Below, one piece after another: positions 6,397 through 8,102 of a DNA stretch of 8,102 bases. This stretch comes from Bacteroidales bacterium (GTDB taxonomy: Bacteria; Bacteroidota; Bacteroidia; Bacteroidales; UBA4181), in NCBI GenBank assembly GCA_031259205.1, contig JAIRLS010000241.1:1-8102 (forward strand), read 5' to 3'. The translations under genes and the position numbers were made by a program. Positions within the stretch are counted from its first letter, which is position 1. Each line of letters begins with the position of its first letter. The notes beneath the pieces were generated by a model that made no database searches, was not told the DNA's origin, and saw only the letters and a program-made list of their open reading frames with translations.

Positions 6397-7423
6397 TATT
6401 TACTGCTGTTTTTTTTTCCAGTTCATCTATTCTTTTTGTCAGTTCGGGCAATTTGCGGATGATGACGCTTGATTTCATGTAGCCGGTATAGTCGAAAGCC
6501 GGCGTTCCCATGATGGCGCGGTTGGGTTCCTTGACGGAGGAGTTAAGCCCCGATTGCGCCCCGATTTTCGTCCCTTCGGCGATGACGATGTGTCCGGCGA
6601 TCCCCACCTGTCCGGCGATCATACAGTTTGGGCCTATCTTGCTCGAGCCGGAAATGCCGCTTTGCGAGGCGATCACCGTGTTTTCACCGATTTCGACATT
6701 ATGGCCTACCTGTATCAGGTTGTCTAACTTGACGCCCCTGCGGAGGATGGTGGAACCGATGGTTGCCCTGTCGATACAGGTGTTGGCGCCTATCTCCACC
6801 CTGTCCTCTATCACTACATTGCCGATTTGCGGTATCTTTTTAAAGTCGGCGCCCGACTGCGGCGCGAACCCGAAACCGTCGGCGCCCACCACCGCTCCCG
6901 AATGGAGTATGCAATCGCAACCTATCACACAGTCGCGGTACACTTTCACGCCCGGATAAAGCACTGTCCGGTCGCCGATCTTCACGTTTTCACCGATGTA
7001 CACTTGCCGGTGAATCTTGACTTGATTGCCGATACGGGCATGTTCCGCGATGCAGGAGAATACGCCGACGAACACGCCTTCCCCCAGCAGCGCCGAAGAA
7101 GCGACATACGCAGGCTCTTCCCTTCCCGTCTTCTCGGGGACGCTCGCATGGTACAACTCCAGCAGCGTCGCAAACGCCCCGTATGCGTCATCCACTTTGA
7201 TCAGGGTGCTTTTCACTCGGCCGGTAACAGGCTGCGATTTGTTCACAATCACAATATCGGCTTCGGTCTCATATAGATATTTCTCGTATTTGGGATTGGC
7301 AAGAAAAGTTAGTGTGCCGGGTTTCCCTTCCTCAATCTTGGTAAAAGCGTTTACTTTTACATCCGGATTGCCTTCAAGCTCGCCTTTCAGGTAATCTGCT
7401 ATGACACGGGCTGTAAATTCCAT
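6389..7423 (-). CDS. lpxD: UDP-3-O-acylglucosamine N-acyltransferase
   Basis: The 344-residue cytoplasmic enzyme carries out the third step of lipid A synthesis, moving a hydroxyacyl chain from acyl carrier protein to the 2-amino group of UDP-3-O-acylglucosamine. The N-terminal uridine-binding domain (about 1-100) begins MEFTARVIADYLKGEL, typical of Bacteroidota LpxD. From about 108 to 295 runs a left-handed beta-helix of hexapeptide repeats (many I/V-G-x-x-x-x units). His241 in LIQVGHNVEIG corresponds to the catalytic histidine of E. coli LpxD, and His278 in GIAGHIVIA to its second active-site histidine. A helical C-terminus (318-340) fits the ACP-binding extension. Length is normal. The ATG at 7423 lies 22 bases downstream of a good -7 box. 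lpxA and lpxC-fabZ, frequent neighbours of lpxD, are absent here. Confidence 0.98.
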   Translation of the reverse strand: MEFTARVIADYLKGELEGNPDVKVNAFTKIEEGKPGTLTFLANPKYEKYLYETEADIVIVNKSQPVTGRVKSTLIKVDDAYGAFATLLELYHASVPEKTGREEPAYVASSALLGEGVFVGVFSCIAEHARIGNQVKIHRQVYIGENVKIGDRTVLYPGVKVYRDCVIGCDCILHSGAVVGADGFGFAPQSGADFKKIPQIGNVVIEDRVEIGANTCIDRATIGSTILRRGVKLDNLIQVGHNVEIGENTVIASQSGISGSSKIGPNCMIAGQVGIAGHIVIAEGTKIGAQSGLNSSVKEPNRAIMGTPAFDYTGYMKSSVIIRKLPELTKRIDELEKKTAVNNG

Positions 7424-7445
7424 TTTTATAATAAATAAGAAAGAA

Positions 7446-7476
7446 CAAAGGTAGTAAAATACTCGAAATCTTCAAT
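7446..7476 (-). promoter_or_regulatory. Bacteroidota-type promoter of the lpxD cluster
   Basis: On the minus strand the -7 element TACCTTTG (7453-7446) matches TAnnTTTG exactly. Nineteen bases upstream is ATTG (7476-7473), a fit to the -33 TTG element. The -7 box ends 22 bases before the lpxD ATG, leaving a short AT-rich leader. Spacing, position and match are all as expected for the Bacteroidota primary sigma factor. Confidence 0.75.
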
Positions 7477-7754
7477 GAAAAATGAAAGATTTTGCATGAA
7501 AGGCAGCATTGTGAAATACCAAAGCAACCCGCAAAATAGTTATACCCTGCGCAGTATAGGGTTGTTATATCCCGAATAGCGAGTAATAAAGAAATAGATG
7601 CTCCTGTCCCATTTCAAATGTCACAAATATCCCAAATGAACCAAAAAACCTTCCGTCGGGAAAATGCAGGGTTGGCATCGAGGGAAATAACTGTCGCCTG
7701 AGGCGTCGTCATGGGTAGCCTCTGATTGGGTGGAAGACAAAATTCCCTGTAAAC
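7477..7754. other. Non-coding region between the lpxD promoter and the right-edge gene
   Basis: No credible open frame is present. It contains a single decayed copy of the 21-bp repeat unit (7531-7553) overlapping two alternative hairpins, the inverted repeat CATTT-C-AAATG (7611-7621), and a short GC-rich hairpin CGCC-TGA-GGCG (7695-7705). The last lies about 50 bases beyond the stop of the right-edge gene but lacks a T-run, so I do not call it a terminator. The central part (about 7570-7690) shows nothing I can interpret. Confidence 0.6.
7531..7553 (+). repeat. Solitary decayed copy of the 21-bp repeat unit
   Basis: GCAAAATAGTT (7531-7541) is identical to the repeat-unit start in the left array, including its leading GC. 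TGCGCA follows at 7548-7553, as it does in copies 5-7 of the array. The intervening six bases (ATACCC) differ from the array's seven (TTCCGCA), implying a one-base deletion plus substitutions. It lies about 7.2 kb from the array, in the other large gene-free stretch of the window. Confidence 0.55.
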
Positions 7755-8102
7755 TTATTCAACCTGTTTATTCCGACGTTCCATTTCTGCTATTTTTTTA
7801 GCTTGCTCTTCGATCGTTTTTTTGATTTCTTCGATTGTTTTATCTTTCTCTTCGATTGCTTTCTTACTTTCTTCGATTGTTTTATCTTTTTCTTCGATTG
7901 TTTTATCTTTTTCTTTGAGCGTTTTCCTTTGCTCTTTGAGCGCTTTATCTTTTTCTTCGATCTTTTTCTTACTTTCTTTGATTGTTTTCTTACTTTCTTC
8001 GATTGTTTTCTTACTTTCTTCGATAATCATTGTCTGTTCTCTGATTTGAGAGCCATAAGTGTCGTCAATAGTCCGTATATATTCGGCCTCGTTTTCTATG
8101 CG
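7755..8102 (-). CDS. C-terminal part of an unidentified protein ending in twelve charged heptad repeats
   Basis: The frame is open from the right edge to TAA at 7757-7755, giving 115 visible residues; the N-terminal part lies outside the window. The edge-proximal stretch reads RIENEAEYIRTIDDTYGSQ and continues in frame into the repeats, so an internal ATG at 8030 is not the real start. Twelve 7-residue units follow (7773-8024), of type I-E-E-S-K-K-T or I-E-E-K-D-K-T, and the protein ends IAEMERRNKQVE. One hydrophobic residue per heptad with Glu and Lys about four apart suggests a long charged helix or a weak coiled coil. Similar charged helical tails are known on several Bacteroidota proteins, including PD-(D/E)XK (Rpn-type) putative transposases, but no catalytic domain is visible, so that identity is only a guess. 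Confidence 0.85.
   Translation of the reverse strand, partial: RIENEAEYIRTIDDTYGSQIREQTMIIEESKKTIEESKKTIKESKKKIEEKDKALKEQRKTLKEKDKTIEEKDKTIEESKKAIEEKDKTIEEIKKTIEEQAKKIAEMERRNKQVE
7773..8024 (-). repeat. In-frame 21-bp tandem repeat encoding heptads
   Basis: Twelve 21-bp units, each encoding seven residues, with strong DNA-level similarity between several (for example the recurring plus-strand TTCTTCGATTGTTTTATC and TTACTTTCTTCGATTG). The nucleotide identity points to recent expansion or contraction by slippage or recombination, so repeat number may vary between strains without shifting the frame. The unit is unrelated in sequence to the palindromic array at the left despite the same length. 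Confidence 0.85.

Noticed and set aside
7695..7705. GC-rich hairpin CGCC-TGA-GGCG as terminator of the right-edge gene
   Set aside because: The stem is only four pairs and no T-run follows on the minus strand.
7822..8049. Plus-strand Ser/Leu-rich open frame opposite the heptad repeats
   Set aside because: It is the antisense of the repetitive Glu/Lys coding repeat; the minus frame is open to the window edge and encodes a sensible helical tail.

Overview
The window reads as chromosomal DNA from a Gram-negative member of the Bacteroidota, most likely the order Bacteroidales. The evidence is protein content (an LpxD lipid A acyltransferase, a long glutamine-dependent NAD synthetase, a UPF0316 membrane protein and a DUF4105/Lnb-type protein characteristic of Bacteroides relatives), start codons without clear Shine-Dalgarno sequences, and a promoter ahead of lpxD that matches the Bacteroidota pattern TTG-N19-TAnnTTTG. 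The genus cannot be named from the sequence alone.

Layout. Bases 2-97 may be the tail of a gene entering from the left. Bases 115-303 hold nine head-to-tail copies of a 21-bp unit with a palindromic core, and bases 304-733 are non-coding with several inverted repeats. A rightward cluster follows: gcvH (734-1111), a DUF4105/Lnb-type protein (1111-2280) and a NuoM/HyfF-like proton-channel subunit (2277-3698). These genes overlap by 1 and 4 bases, so they are almost certainly co-transcribed and translationally coupled. A leftward cluster converges on it: lpxD (7423-6389), a UPF0316/DUF5698-DUF2179 membrane protein (6396-5815) and nadE (5752-3833), expressed from the promoter at 7446-7476. The far right holds a second non-coding stretch and, on the minus strand, the C-terminal end of an unidentified protein made of twelve charged 7-residue repeats (7755 to beyond 8102).

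How the genes relate. lpxD and the Lnb-type protein both concern acylation of envelope molecules (lipid A and, by family, lipoproteins). gcvH and nadE are central metabolism (one-carbon/glycine and NAD). The HyfF-like subunit is the odd member: it keeps the charged membrane residues expected of a proton path, but no other hydrogenase or Complex I gene is visible, and it is coupled to the Lnb-type gene instead.

The most unusual structures are the 21-bp palindrome array, whose spacing equals two turns of B-DNA, with one decayed copy of the same unit about 7.2 kb away, and the orphan HyfF-like subunit tied to the Lnb-type protein. No tRNA, rRNA, CRISPR array, insertion sequence or phage gene could be supported.
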